Below, piece by piece: positions 35,235 through 44,227 of a stretch of DNA of 64,000 bases (the first letter of the stretch is position 1; every line of letters begins with the position of its first letter). The notes beneath the pieces were generated by a model. It made no database searches. It was not told the origin of the DNA and saw only the letters and a program-made list of their open reading frames with translations. Made by a program: the position numbers and the translations under genes. The stretch comes from Streptomyces sp. GESEQ-35 (GTDB lineage Bacteria > Actinomycetota > Actinomycetes > Streptomycetales > Streptomycetaceae). Location: contig NZ_JAFFSX010000011.1 in the NCBI RefSeq assembly GCF_017948485.1, positions 1-64,000 of the forward strand. The letters run 5' to 3'.

Positions 35235-35265
35235 TTGCCTTGACGTCGGCGTCAAGGACTACGTT
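35235..35265 (+). promoter_or_regulatory. MerR-type promoter with dyad operator, probably leaderless transcript
   Basis: TTGCCT (35235-35240) and TACGTT (35260-35265) are separated by 19 bases, the long spacer typical of MerR-controlled promoters. The spacer and -35 edge hold a perfect dyad, CCTTGACG (35238-35245), TCGG, CGTCAAGG (35250-35257). The -10 ends only seven bases before the merR ATG, so the mRNA probably starts at or near the start codon. Confidence 0.75.
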
Positions 35266-35272
35266 CGAGGAC

Positions 35273-35659
35273 ATGCGAATCGGCGAGCTGGCCGCACGGG
35301 CCGGGACCACGACGCGGACGCTGCGGTACTACGAGTCGCGGGGTCTGCTGTCCGCGCGGCGGGGTGGCAACGGATACCGGACGTACGACGAGGACGACCT
35401 GAAGCTGCTCCGGCAGATCAGAACGCTCCAGGACTTCGGGTTCGACCTGGAGGAGACGCGGCCCTTCGTGGAGTGCCTGCGGGCAGGGCACCCAGAGGGG
35501 GACGAGTGCCCTGCCTCCATCGCGGTCTACCGGCGGAAGCTGGACGAGCTGGACGCACTGATCGGTGAGTTGCAGGCCGTGCGGGCGAAGATCGGCATGC
35601 GGTTGGCCATGACCGAGGGTGTTTCACCGTTGTGCGAACTGGGAGGGCAGGAGCTGTGA
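35273..35659 (+). CDS. MerR-family regulator with three cysteines
   Basis: A 128-residue regulator that twists long-spacer promoters. The N-terminal winged HTH is canonical (MRIGELAARAGTTTRTLRYY, GNGYRTYDEDDL), followed by the dimer coiled coil. Cysteines are at 68, 79 and 121 (FVECLRAG, GDECPAS, PLCELGG), compatible with thiol or metal sensing. The ATG at 35273 has no ribosome binding site and lies seven bases after the -10, indicating a leaderless mRNA. Its TGA overlaps the start of the thioredoxin gene as GTGA. Autoregulation through the dyad at 35238-35257 is very likely. Redox sensing is inferred from the cysteines and the thioredoxin partner. Confidence 0.88.
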   Translation: MRIGELAARAGTTTRTLRYYESRGLLSARRGGNGYRTYDEDDLKLLRQIRTLQDFGFDLEETRPFVECLRAGHPEGDECPASIAVYRRKLDELDALIGELQAVRAKIGMRLAMTEGVSPLCELGGQEL

Positions 35660-35988
35660 TCAAGGCAGCGGGTGTGGCCGAAGTGACGGACGCGGACTTC
35701 GAGGCGGAGGTGATCGGGGCGGACCTGCCGGTACTGGTCGAGTTCACCGCCGACTGGTGTCCGCCCTGCCGGCAGATGGGGCCGGTGCTCAGCGCGCTCG
35801 CCGCGGAGGAGGGCGACCGGCTCAAGGTGGTTCAGCTGGACGTGGACACCAACCCGGAGACCACGAACGCGTACAAGGTGCTGTCGATGCCGACCTTCAT
35901 GGTCTTCCAAGGTGGCGAGCCCGTGAAGGCGATGGTGGGGGCCCGGCCCAAGCGGCGGCTGATCGAGGAACTGTCCGACGTGCTCTGA
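35656..35988 (+). CDS. Thioredoxin
   Basis: A 110-residue thioredoxin with active site FTADWCPPCRQ (Pro-Pro between the cysteines, rather than Gly-Pro), the conserved cis-Pro region SMPTFMVFQGG and KAMVGARPK. The GTG at 35656 overlaps the merR stop by four bases, so both are made from one mRNA. It should reduce protein disulfides using thioredoxin reductase; WCPPC instead of WCGPC predicts a shifted redox potential. The regulator may itself be a substrate, closing a feedback loop. A strong terminator follows. Confidence 0.92.
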   Translation: MIKAAGVAEVTDADFEAEVIGADLPVLVEFTADWCPPCRQMGPVLSALAAEEGDRLKVVQLDVDTNPETTNAYKVLSMPTFMVFQGGEPVKAMVGARPKRRLIEELSDVL

Positions 35989-36000
35989 CCTGACGCAATA

Positions 36001-36042
36001 CAAAGAAATCCCCCGAGCAATTGCGCTCGGGGGATTTCTTTG
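36001..36042 (+). terminator. Strong terminator after merR-trx
   Basis: CAAAGAAATCCCCCGAGC (36001-36018) pairs perfectly with its complement at 36025-36042, an 18-bp stem with a 6-base loop, 12 bases after the thioredoxin stop. The A/T-rich stem base (TTTCTTTG) gives an intrinsic-terminator-like end. Confidence 0.9.
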
Positions 36043-36057
36043 CGTATATTCAATGGT

Positions 36058-36085
36058 TCGCGACTTCAAGACAATTGAGTCGCGA
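36058..36085 (+). promoter_or_regulatory. Dyad in the AT-rich leader of the HelD-like gene
   Basis: TCGCGACT (36058-36065) is inverted exactly at 36078-36085 (AGTCGCGA), and the inner CAA/TTG extends the stem with one bulged base. It lies about 40-70 bases before the TTG start. It is either an operator or an mRNA hairpin. It does not resemble the rifamycin-associated element known upstream of helR genes. Confidence 0.5.
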
Positions 36086-36125
36086 GGAAGTTCAATGAGC
36101 ACAGTATATCCGGGCGGGAGCGGAA

Positions 36126-38375
36126 TTGTCAAACAGCGAATTTCCAGACGATGAAATGCGCCGTGAGCAGGAATTCATCGACGACCTGTACACGCGCGTG
36201 GACGCGCTGCGCGGCGACACCGAGGACTCCGTCACCGACGCGCTCGCCCAGGGCAACACGCCCATGCAGGCCCGCCTGGAGCGGGACATCCTGGTCGCCG
36301 AACGCTCAGGTCTGCTCGCCGCCCTGAACGCGGTGGACGGCTCGCTCTGCTTCGGCCGGATCGACCTCACCTCCGGCGTCAGCCACCACATCGGCCGGAT
36401 CGGCCTGCGCACCGACGACGTCGAACGCACCCCGGTCCTGATCGACTGGCGTGCCGACGTCGCCCGCCCCTTCTACCTGGCCACCGGCCACACCCCGATG
36501 GGCCTGCGCCGCCGCCGGCACATCACCACCGACGGCCGCCGGGTCGCCGCCCTGCACGACGAGTTCGTCGATGTCGGCGACGCCACCCGCACCGGCCACG
36601 AGGACCCGGCCGGCGACGCCGTGCTGCTCGCCGCGCTGAACTCCGCGCGCACCGGCCGGATGACCGACATCGTGCAGACCATCCAGGCCGAGCAGGACGA
36701 GATCATCCGCGCACCGCACCGCGGGGTGCTGGTGGTGGAAGGCGGCCCGGGTACCGGCAAGACGGCGGTGGCCCTGCACCGAGCCGCGTATCTGCTCTAC
36801 GAACACCGCGAACTGCTCGCCAAGCGTGCCGTCCTGATCGTCGGCCCCAACCCCGCCTTCCTCGGCTATATCGGCGAGGTGCTGCCCTCGCTGGGCGAGA
36901 CCGGCGTGCTCCTCGCGACGGTCGGCGAGCTGTTCCCCGGTGTGAAGGCGACGGCGAGGGACACGCCCGAGGCGGCGGCGGTGAAGGGCCGCGCGGAGAT
37001 GGCCGAGGTCCTGGCCCGGGTCGTACGGGACCGTCAGGCGCTGCCCGACCCCGTGGTCACGATCGAGCACGACCGAGAGATCCTGATGCTCGACGACGGT
37101 CTGGTCGGCGTCGCCCGCGAGCGCACCCGCGCCGCCAAGCTTCCGCACAACGCGGCCCGCGAGAACTTCGAGGGCCACATCCTCAACACGCTCACCGAGC
37201 TGTACGCCGAACGCGTCGGCACCGACCCGTACGACGGTACGAGCCTCCTCGACCCCAGCGACATCACCCAGATCCGTGACGAGCTCGCCGAGAACCCCGA
37301 CGTCTGGTCCGCCATCGACCAGCTGTGGCCCAGGATCACCCCGCGACGCCTGCTCGCGGACTTCCTGGCCGAGCCCGAGGGGTACGTGTCCGACGCCGAC
37401 GCGGCGGCCATCCGGCGCCCGGTCACGCGCGCGTGGACGGTGGCGGACGTACCGCTCCTCGACGAGGCGGCCGAACTGCTGGGCCAGGACGACCGTCTGG
37501 CGCGAGCGCGGGCGGAACAGGAACGCGAGCGGCAGGTGTCGTACGCGCAAGGGGTGCTGGACGTGTCGTACGCGTCCCGCACCTACGAGTTCGAGGACAA
37601 GGGCGACGACGACTCCGAGGTCCTCTCCGCGCACGACATCATCGACGCCGAGCGGTTCGCCGAGCGCCAGGAGGAGGACGACCACCGCAGCGCCGCCGAG
37701 CGTGCGGCGGCCGACCGGACCTGGGCCTTCGGGCACATCATCGTCGACGAGGCGCAGGAGCTGTCGCCGATGGCGTGGCGGCTGCTGATGCGGCGCACCC
37801 CCACCCGCTCCATGACACTGGTCGGCGATCCGGCGCAGACGGCGGAGGCGGCCGGCGTGGGTTCCTGGTCGAAGATCCTTCAGCCGTATGTCGAGGACCG
37901 CTGGGAGCACACCCGCCTCGGCGTCAACTACCGCACACCGTCCGAGATCATGGACCTCGCGGCGGCCGTCGTCCGGGCCGAGCAGCCGGACTTCGAACCG
38001 CCGAGCTCCGTGCGGTCCACGGGCGTACGACCCTGGGTACGCGCGACGGACGACCTCCCCGGCGCGGTGGCCAAGGCCGTCGCGGAACTCACCCCCGCCG
38101 AGGGCCGACTGGCGGTGATCGCGCCCACGGAGCTCCACCGGGCGCTGGCCGCGCGGCTGGACGGGGTTTCCGCGGGCGCGGAGCCGGACCTCACACAGTC
38201 GGTCGTGCTGCTGGACCCGCGTCAGTCGAAGGGGCTGGAGTTCGACTCGGTACTGGTGGTGGAACCGGGGCGGTACGGGACGAGTGACCTGTACGTGGCG
38301 CTGACCCGGGCGACCCAGAGGCTGGGCGTGCTGCACACGGGCCCGCTGCCGAAGGGCTTGACCGAGTCCGGGTGA
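36126..38375 (+). CDS. helD: HelD-like superfamily 1 helicase/RNA polymerase recycling factor
   Basis: A 749-residue ATP-dependent motor. The N-terminus is a charged helical hairpin (EFIDDLYTRVDALRG), as in HelD proteins that insert into RNA polymerase secondary channels. Then come Walker A VVEGGPGTGKTAVALHRAA, motif II HIIVDEAQELSPMAW, motif III TLVGDPAQTAEAAG, motif IV LGVNYRTPSEIM, LDPRQSKGLEFDSVLV and motif VI LYVALTRATQRLGVL. HelD removes stalled RNA polymerase from nucleic acid; the related HelR also displaces rifamycins. Which subtype this is cannot be fixed by eye; no rifamycin-associated element was found. TTG 36126 with GGGAG upstream is chosen; ATG 36156 is an alternative. Confidence 0.85.
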   Translation: MSNSEFPDDEMRREQEFIDDLYTRVDALRGDTEDSVTDALAQGNTPMQARLERDILVAERSGLLAALNAVDGSLCFGRIDLTSGVSHHIGRIGLRTDDVERTPVLIDWRADVARPFYLATGHTPMGLRRRRHITTDGRRVAALHDEFVDVGDATRTGHEDPAGDAVLLAALNSARTGRMTDIVQTIQAEQDEIIRAPHRGVLVVEGGPGTGKTAVALHRAAYLLYEHRELLAKRAVLIVGPNPAFLGYIGEVLPSLGETGVLLATVGELFPGVKATARDTPEAAAVKGRAEMAEVLARVVRDRQALPDPVVTIEHDREILMLDDGLVGVARERTRAAKLPHNAARENFEGHILNTLTELYAERVGTDPYDGTSLLDPSDITQIRDELAENPDVWSAIDQLWPRITPRRLLADFLAEPEGYVSDADAAAIRRPVTRAWTVADVPLLDEAAELLGQDDRLARARAEQERERQVSYAQGVLDVSYASRTYEFEDKGDDDSEVLSAHDIIDAERFAERQEEDDHRSAAERAAADRTWAFGHIIVDEAQELSPMAWRLLMRRTPTRSMTLVGDPAQTAEAAGVGSWSKILQPYVEDRWEHTRLGVNYRTPSEIMDLAAAVVRAEQPDFEPPSSVRSTGVRPWVRATDDLPGAVAKAVAELTPAEGRLAVIAPTELHRALAARLDGVSAGAEPDLTQSVVLLDPRQSKGLEFDSVLVVEPGRYGTSDLYVALTRATQRLGVLHTGPLPKGLTESG

Positions 38376-38462
38376 CCGTCCCTGGGGGCTCCGCCCCCAG
38401 ACCCCCGGCCTATGCCCACCCACCACCCGACTCGGTCGGCCGGAAGGTGGGCGAAGGGCCCT

Positions 38463-40973
38463 CTATGCCGGCCGCAGCCACACCGTCGCCAGGGGTGGCA
38501 ACGTCACGCGGATGCTCGCCGCGCGGCCGTGCCACCCCTGTGGCTCCGGCTTGATCGGGTCGGGGTTCGTCACGTCGCCGCCGCCGTACTTGGCGAGGTC
38601 GGTGTTGAGGGACTCGTGCCAGGCCGGGATGTCGTCGGGCACACCGAGCCGATAGCCGTGCCGTACGACGGGGGAGAAGTTGGAGACCGAGAGCAGGGGG
38701 GCGCCCTCCGCGTCGTACCTGAGGAAGGCGAAGACGTTGTCCTCGGTGGCGTCTCCGACGACCCACTGGAAGCCGGCCGGTTCGGTGTCCCGTTGCCACA
38801 GGGCCGGGGTGTGCCGGTAGACGATGTTGAGGTCGCGGACCAGGTCCCGTACTCCGCGGTGGTCTGCCTCGGCGCCGTACGCGGGGTCCAGCAGCCACCA
38901 GTCGGGTCCGTGTGCCTCGGACCATTCGGCGCCCTGGGCGAACTCCTGGCCCATGAAGAGGAGTTGTTTGCCGGGGTGGGCCCACATGAAGCCGAGGTAG
39001 GCGCGGTGGTTGGCGCGCTGCTGCCACCAGTCGCCGGGCATCTTCGAGACGAGGGCCTGCTTGCCGTGCACGACCTCGTCGTGGGAGATCGGCAGGACGT
39101 AGTTCTCGCTGTACGCGTAGACCATCGAGAACGTCATTTCATGGTGGTGGTGCTTGCGGTGGACCGGCTCGTGCTGGACGTAGCCCAGCGAGTCGTGCAT
39201 CCAGCCCATGTTCCACTTCAGCCCGAAGCCCAGGCCCCCGAAGCCGCCCGGCCCCATGTGGTGCGTCGCGCGTGTGACGCCGTCCCAGGCCGTCGACTCC
39301 TCCGCGATCGTCACCACGCCCGGCACCCGCCGGTAGACCGTCGCGTTCATCTCCTGGAGGAAGCCGACCGCGTCCAGGTTCTCCCGGCCGCCGTGCTCGT
39401 TCGGCAGCCACTGGCCCGGCTCGCGCGAGTAGTCGAGGTAGAGCATGGAGGCGACGGCGTCCACCCGCAGCCCGTCGATGTGGAACTCCTCGCACCAGTA
39501 CACGGCGTTGGCGACGAGGAAGTTGCGCACCTCGCGACGGCCGTAGTCGAACTCGAGGGTGCCCCAGTCGGGGTGGGCGGCGCGCAGCGGATCCTCGTGC
39601 TCGTACAGCGGGCGGCCGTCGAACTCGGCCAGCGCCCAGTCGTCGCGCGGGAAGTGCGCCGGCACCCAGTCCATCAGGACACCGATACCGGCCTGGTGCA
39701 GGGCATCCACCAGGTACTTGAAGTCGTCGGGCGTGCCCAGCCGGGCGGTGGGCGCGTAGAAGCCGGTGACCTGGTAGCCCCACGAGCCGCCGAAGGGGTG
39801 CTCGGCGACCGGCATCAGCTCGACATGGGTGAAGCCGAGGTCCTTGACGTACGCCGGTAGCTGCTCGGCCAGTTGACGGTACGTCAGTCCCGGCCGCCAG
39901 GACGCGAGATGGATTTCGTACGCGGAGAAGGGGGCCTCGTGCGCGGGGACCTGCCCGCGCCGGGCCAGCCACTCCCCGTCCCCCCACTCGTGGTGCGAGG
40001 CGTCCACGATCGAGGAGGTGTTCGGCGGGGCCTCGGTACGGCGGGCCAGCGGGTCGGCGCGCAGAGTTCGGGAACCGTCGGGGCGGGTGATCTCGAACTT
40101 GTACAGCTCACCCTCTCCTATGCCGGGCACGAACAGCTCCCAGACGCCGGACGAGCCCAGTGAGCGCAGCGGGTACCCGGTGCCGTCCCAGAAGTTGAAG
40201 GTGCCGGCCAGACTGACGCCCTGCGCGTTCGGCGCCCAGACCGTGAAGCGGGTTCCGGGCACGCCCTGGTGTGTCATCGGCTGTGCGCCGAGCGCCGTCC
40301 ACAGCTGCTCGTGCCGGCCCTCGCCGATCAGATACAGATCGAGATCGCCCAGCGCGGGCAGGAAGCGGTACGCGTCCTCGGTGTCCTGGGCCGACCCCTC
40401 GTACGTCACGAGCAGCCGGTACTCCGGCACCTCCCGCAGCGGCAGCAGCCCCGAGAAGAACCCGTCCCCGTCGTCGTGCAGGTCGGCCCGCAGATCTCCG
40501 GCGACGATCGTGACGGACAGCGCGTACGGCCGAAAGGCGCGGAAGGCCACCCCGCCGGGGACCGGATGAGCGCCGAGCACGGAGTGCGGGGAGTGGTGCG
40601 CACCGCTCAGCAGCCGCTCGCGATCAGCGGCGTCGACCGCGGGGGAGACGGCGGCGGCGGGCTCCGTCTGCTTCGCCGCAGTCTTCTTTGCCACTGTCTT
40701 CTTCGCGGTGGTCTTCTTCGCGGTGGTCTTCTTGGCGTCCGACTTCTTCGCAGCCGACTTCTTCGCCGTGGTCTTCTTCGCCGTGGTCTTCTTCCCCGTG
40801 GCCTTCTTCGCGGCCGCCTTCTTCGCCGTCGCCTTCGCGGCCGCGGCCTCCTTCACCGCCTTCTTCGCCGCCTTCTTCACAGGCGAAGCCGCCTTCGCCG
40901 CCTTCGTCTCCTTCGCGGCGCTGTTCTCCTCTGCCGTCTTCTTCGAACCGTCGGACGGGGTGCGGGGGGTCAC
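38463..40973 (-). CDS. glgB: 1,4-alpha-glucan branching enzyme with a Lys/Ala-rich histone-like N-terminal tail
   Basis: Introduces alpha-1,6 branches into alpha-glucan made by GlgE. The 836-residue protein has a CBM48/N1 domain, a GH13 barrel with nucleophile Asp in DGLRVDAVASML, acid/base Glu in VTIAEESTAW and the SHDEVVHGK transition-state Asp, and a C-terminal beta domain (LLSVSNFSPVVRHGY). Unusually, about residues 10-110 are KKTTAKK/AAKK repeats like the C-terminal tail of histone H1. From memory the S. coelicolor GlgBI has about 741 residues, so this tail is extra. The GTG at 40973 is preferred for its GAGGAGG site. It is the last gene of glgE-treS-mak-glgB. Confidence 0.93.
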   Translation of the reverse strand: MTPRTPSDGSKKTAEENSAAKETKAAKAASPVKKAAKKAVKEAAAAKATAKKAAAKKATGKKTTAKKTTAKKSAAKKSDAKKTTAKKTTAKKTVAKKTAAKQTEPAAAVSPAVDAADRERLLSGAHHSPHSVLGAHPVPGGVAFRAFRPYALSVTIVAGDLRADLHDDGDGFFSGLLPLREVPEYRLLVTYEGSAQDTEDAYRFLPALGDLDLYLIGEGRHEQLWTALGAQPMTHQGVPGTRFTVWAPNAQGVSLAGTFNFWDGTGYPLRSLGSSGVWELFVPGIGEGELYKFEITRPDGSRTLRADPLARRTEAPPNTSSIVDASHHEWGDGEWLARRGQVPAHEAPFSAYEIHLASWRPGLTYRQLAEQLPAYVKDLGFTHVELMPVAEHPFGGSWGYQVTGFYAPTARLGTPDDFKYLVDALHQAGIGVLMDWVPAHFPRDDWALAEFDGRPLYEHEDPLRAAHPDWGTLEFDYGRREVRNFLVANAVYWCEEFHIDGLRVDAVASMLYLDYSREPGQWLPNEHGGRENLDAVGFLQEMNATVYRRVPGVVTIAEESTAWDGVTRATHHMGPGGFGGLGFGLKWNMGWMHDSLGYVQHEPVHRKHHHHEMTFSMVYAYSENYVLPISHDEVVHGKQALVSKMPGDWWQQRANHRAYLGFMWAHPGKQLLFMGQEFAQGAEWSEAHGPDWWLLDPAYGAEADHRGVRDLVRDLNIVYRHTPALWQRDTEPAGFQWVVGDATEDNVFAFLRYDAEGAPLLSVSNFSPVVRHGYRLGVPDDIPAWHESLNTDLAKYGGGDVTNPDPIKPEPQGWHGRAASIRVTLPPLATVWLRPA
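40655..40950 (-). repeat. Degenerate repeat array encoding KKTTAKK/AAKK units in glgB
   Basis: Within the glgB 5' end the plus strand shows many copies of the 9-15 base unit around CTTCTTCGC(G/C)GTGGTC, for example at about 40690-40810. They encode Lys-Lys-Thr-Thr-Ala-Lys-Lys-type repeats. Such an array is prone to slippage, and copy number may vary among strains. Confidence 0.7.
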
Positions 40974-41051
40974 GGGCGGCGCCTCCTCGGCGAAGGTCAG
41001 GTGAGGTGGGTCTGGTGGGTCTGGTGTCACTGGTGTCACTGGGGTGTCGGG

Positions 41052-42434
41052 TCAGTCGGACGCGGCGAGGCGGCGCACCGCGGACAGCGGAACCGGGAGC
41101 CAGTCGGGGCGGTGCCGGGCCTCGTAGACGACTTCGTAGATCGCCTTGTCCGTCTCGTAGGCGCGCAGCAGCACCGGGTCGGTCCGCGGATCGCGGCCGC
41201 AGGCCTCGGCGTACCCGGAGCAGTACGCGGCCCGGCACGTCTGCGCCCAGTCCGGTGCCGGCGGGTCGGCCGAGTGGGCCGCGTAGTCGAAGGAGCGGAG
41301 CATTCCCGCGATGTCCCGCACGAGCGGCTGCGGCATCCGCCGTTCGGCGAGCGGCTTGGACGGTTCGCCCTCGAAGTCGATCAGCGACCACTGACCGGCG
41401 GGCGAACGCAGGCACTGGCCGAGGTGAAGGTCGCCGTGGATGCGCTGGGCGGTCCAGGTGCGGCCCTCGGCGGCCAGGTCGGCCAGCGCCTCGAAGGCGG
41501 AGTGCAGCCCGGGCGCGTACGGGCGCAGGCCGGGCACCGCCTGCGCGGCCGCGTCGAGACGCTCGACCATGCCGTCGACCAGCAGCTGCATCTGCGTATG
41601 GCCCATGGTCACCGTGGGCAGCGCACGGGCCAGCGCGGTGTGCACCTCGGCCGTGGCGCGCCCCAGCGCCCGTGCCTCGGCGGCGAAGTCCTCGCCCTTG
41701 GCCAGCTCGCGCAGCGCCAGCTCCCAGCCGTCCGTCGCGCCCTGTATGAACGGCTGGAGCACGCCCAGCACATACGTCTGGTCGGCGAGGTCCGCCAGCA
41801 TCCACGCCGTCGGCGCGGGTACCCGGGGGCTGCCCTCGCGGGCCAGCGCCAGCGGCAGTTCCAGGTCGGGATTGACGCCGGGCACGATCCGGCGCAACAG
41901 CTTCAGGATGAACGTATCTCCGTAGACGACCGACGAGTTGGACTGCTCGGCGGTCACCAGCCGGGGCACCAGACCGGAGCGGATCTCCTGGTCCAGGTCC
42001 CGTTCGAAGCGCAGCCCACCGAAGCGGGCCCGGGTGCGCAGCGCCTCCAGGAGCACTTCGGAGGGCCGGGGGTCGTACAGGGCGTCGTACACCGTCCGTC
42101 CGGCGAGCGGGCCCTCGGTCACGTGCCCGATCAGCGCGGGCGCGAGCCGCGGCGGAAGCGCCTCGCGCACGCCTATCAGCAGCTGGTAGCAGTCCCCGGG
42201 GTGGGGCGGGGCGCCCAGCGTGAGCGGCTGGTGGGCGCGGACCAGCAGATGGTGCAGGCCCAGCTTTCCGCCGGCCGGCAGCAGCTCGGTGGCCGCCACC
42301 GGTGAGAACCCGGTGACCGGACGCCCCTTGCCCGCGAACCAGCGCTGCCGCGGCACCCACTCCCTGAGCAGGGGGTCCAGTGACGCAAGGAGACCTGGCT
42401 CGGTCGTGACGGAACGGGTGACGGCTTCCGACAT
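41052..42434 (-). CDS. mak: Maltokinase (ATP:maltose 1-phosphotransferase)
   Basis: Phosphorylates maltose to alpha-maltose 1-phosphate, the GlgE donor (also called Pep2). The 460 residues form a eukaryotic-kinase-like fold. An N-terminal cap (REWVPRQRWFAGKGRPV) is typical of maltokinases. Catalytic and metal motifs RIHGDLHLGQCL and LIDFEGEPSKPL correspond to the HxD and DFG-like loops. It lies between treS and glgB with 92- and 78-base gaps. In some actinobacteria treS and mak are fused; here they are separate, as in other Streptomyces. Confidence 0.94.
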   Translation of the reverse strand: MSEAVTRSVTTEPGLLASLDPLLREWVPRQRWFAGKGRPVTGFSPVAATELLPAGGKLGLHHLLVRAHQPLTLGAPPHPGDCYQLLIGVREALPPRLAPALIGHVTEGPLAGRTVYDALYDPRPSEVLLEALRTRARFGGLRFERDLDQEIRSGLVPRLVTAEQSNSSVVYGDTFILKLLRRIVPGVNPDLELPLALAREGSPRVPAPTAWMLADLADQTYVLGVLQPFIQGATDGWELALRELAKGEDFAAEARALGRATAEVHTALARALPTVTMGHTQMQLLVDGMVERLDAAAQAVPGLRPYAPGLHSAFEALADLAAEGRTWTAQRIHGDLHLGQCLRSPAGQWSLIDFEGEPSKPLAERRMPQPLVRDIAGMLRSFDYAAHSADPPAPDWAQTCRAAYCSGYAEACGRDPRTDPVLLRAYETDKAIYEVVYEARHRPDWLPVPLSAVRRLAASD

Positions 42435-42526
42435 GGCGCGTCCTTTCCCCGGGTGGGCGGGGTGTTACTGATGCGTGCCCCGGGCGGGACGGGGGAAACC
42501 GCCCCGCCCGGGTTGTTCGGCGTTGC

Positions 42527-44226
<1,700 letters not shown>

Positions 44227-44227
<1 letters not shown>

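Noticed and set aside
35238..35257. CCTTGACG/CGTCAAGG as a standard TTGACA -35 promoter with the TACGTT -10
   Set aside because: The spacing from that TTGACG would be only 14 bases. TTGCCT with a 19-base spacer fits a MerR promoter far better.
32002..35310. 1100-codon minus-strand open frame across the symporter and AAA ATPase genes
   Set aside because: It spans two well-supported genes with family motifs, a terminator and a promoter on the plus strand. Its own translation has no recognisable domain.
36045..36125. Rifamycin-associated element upstream of the HelD-like gene
   Set aside because: The expected GGGGCTTGC-type palindrome is absent; only an unrelated TCGCGACT dyad is present.
40655..40950. 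CRISPR-like array
   Set aside because: The repeats are contiguous, in frame and encode KKTTAKK units; there are no unique spacers.
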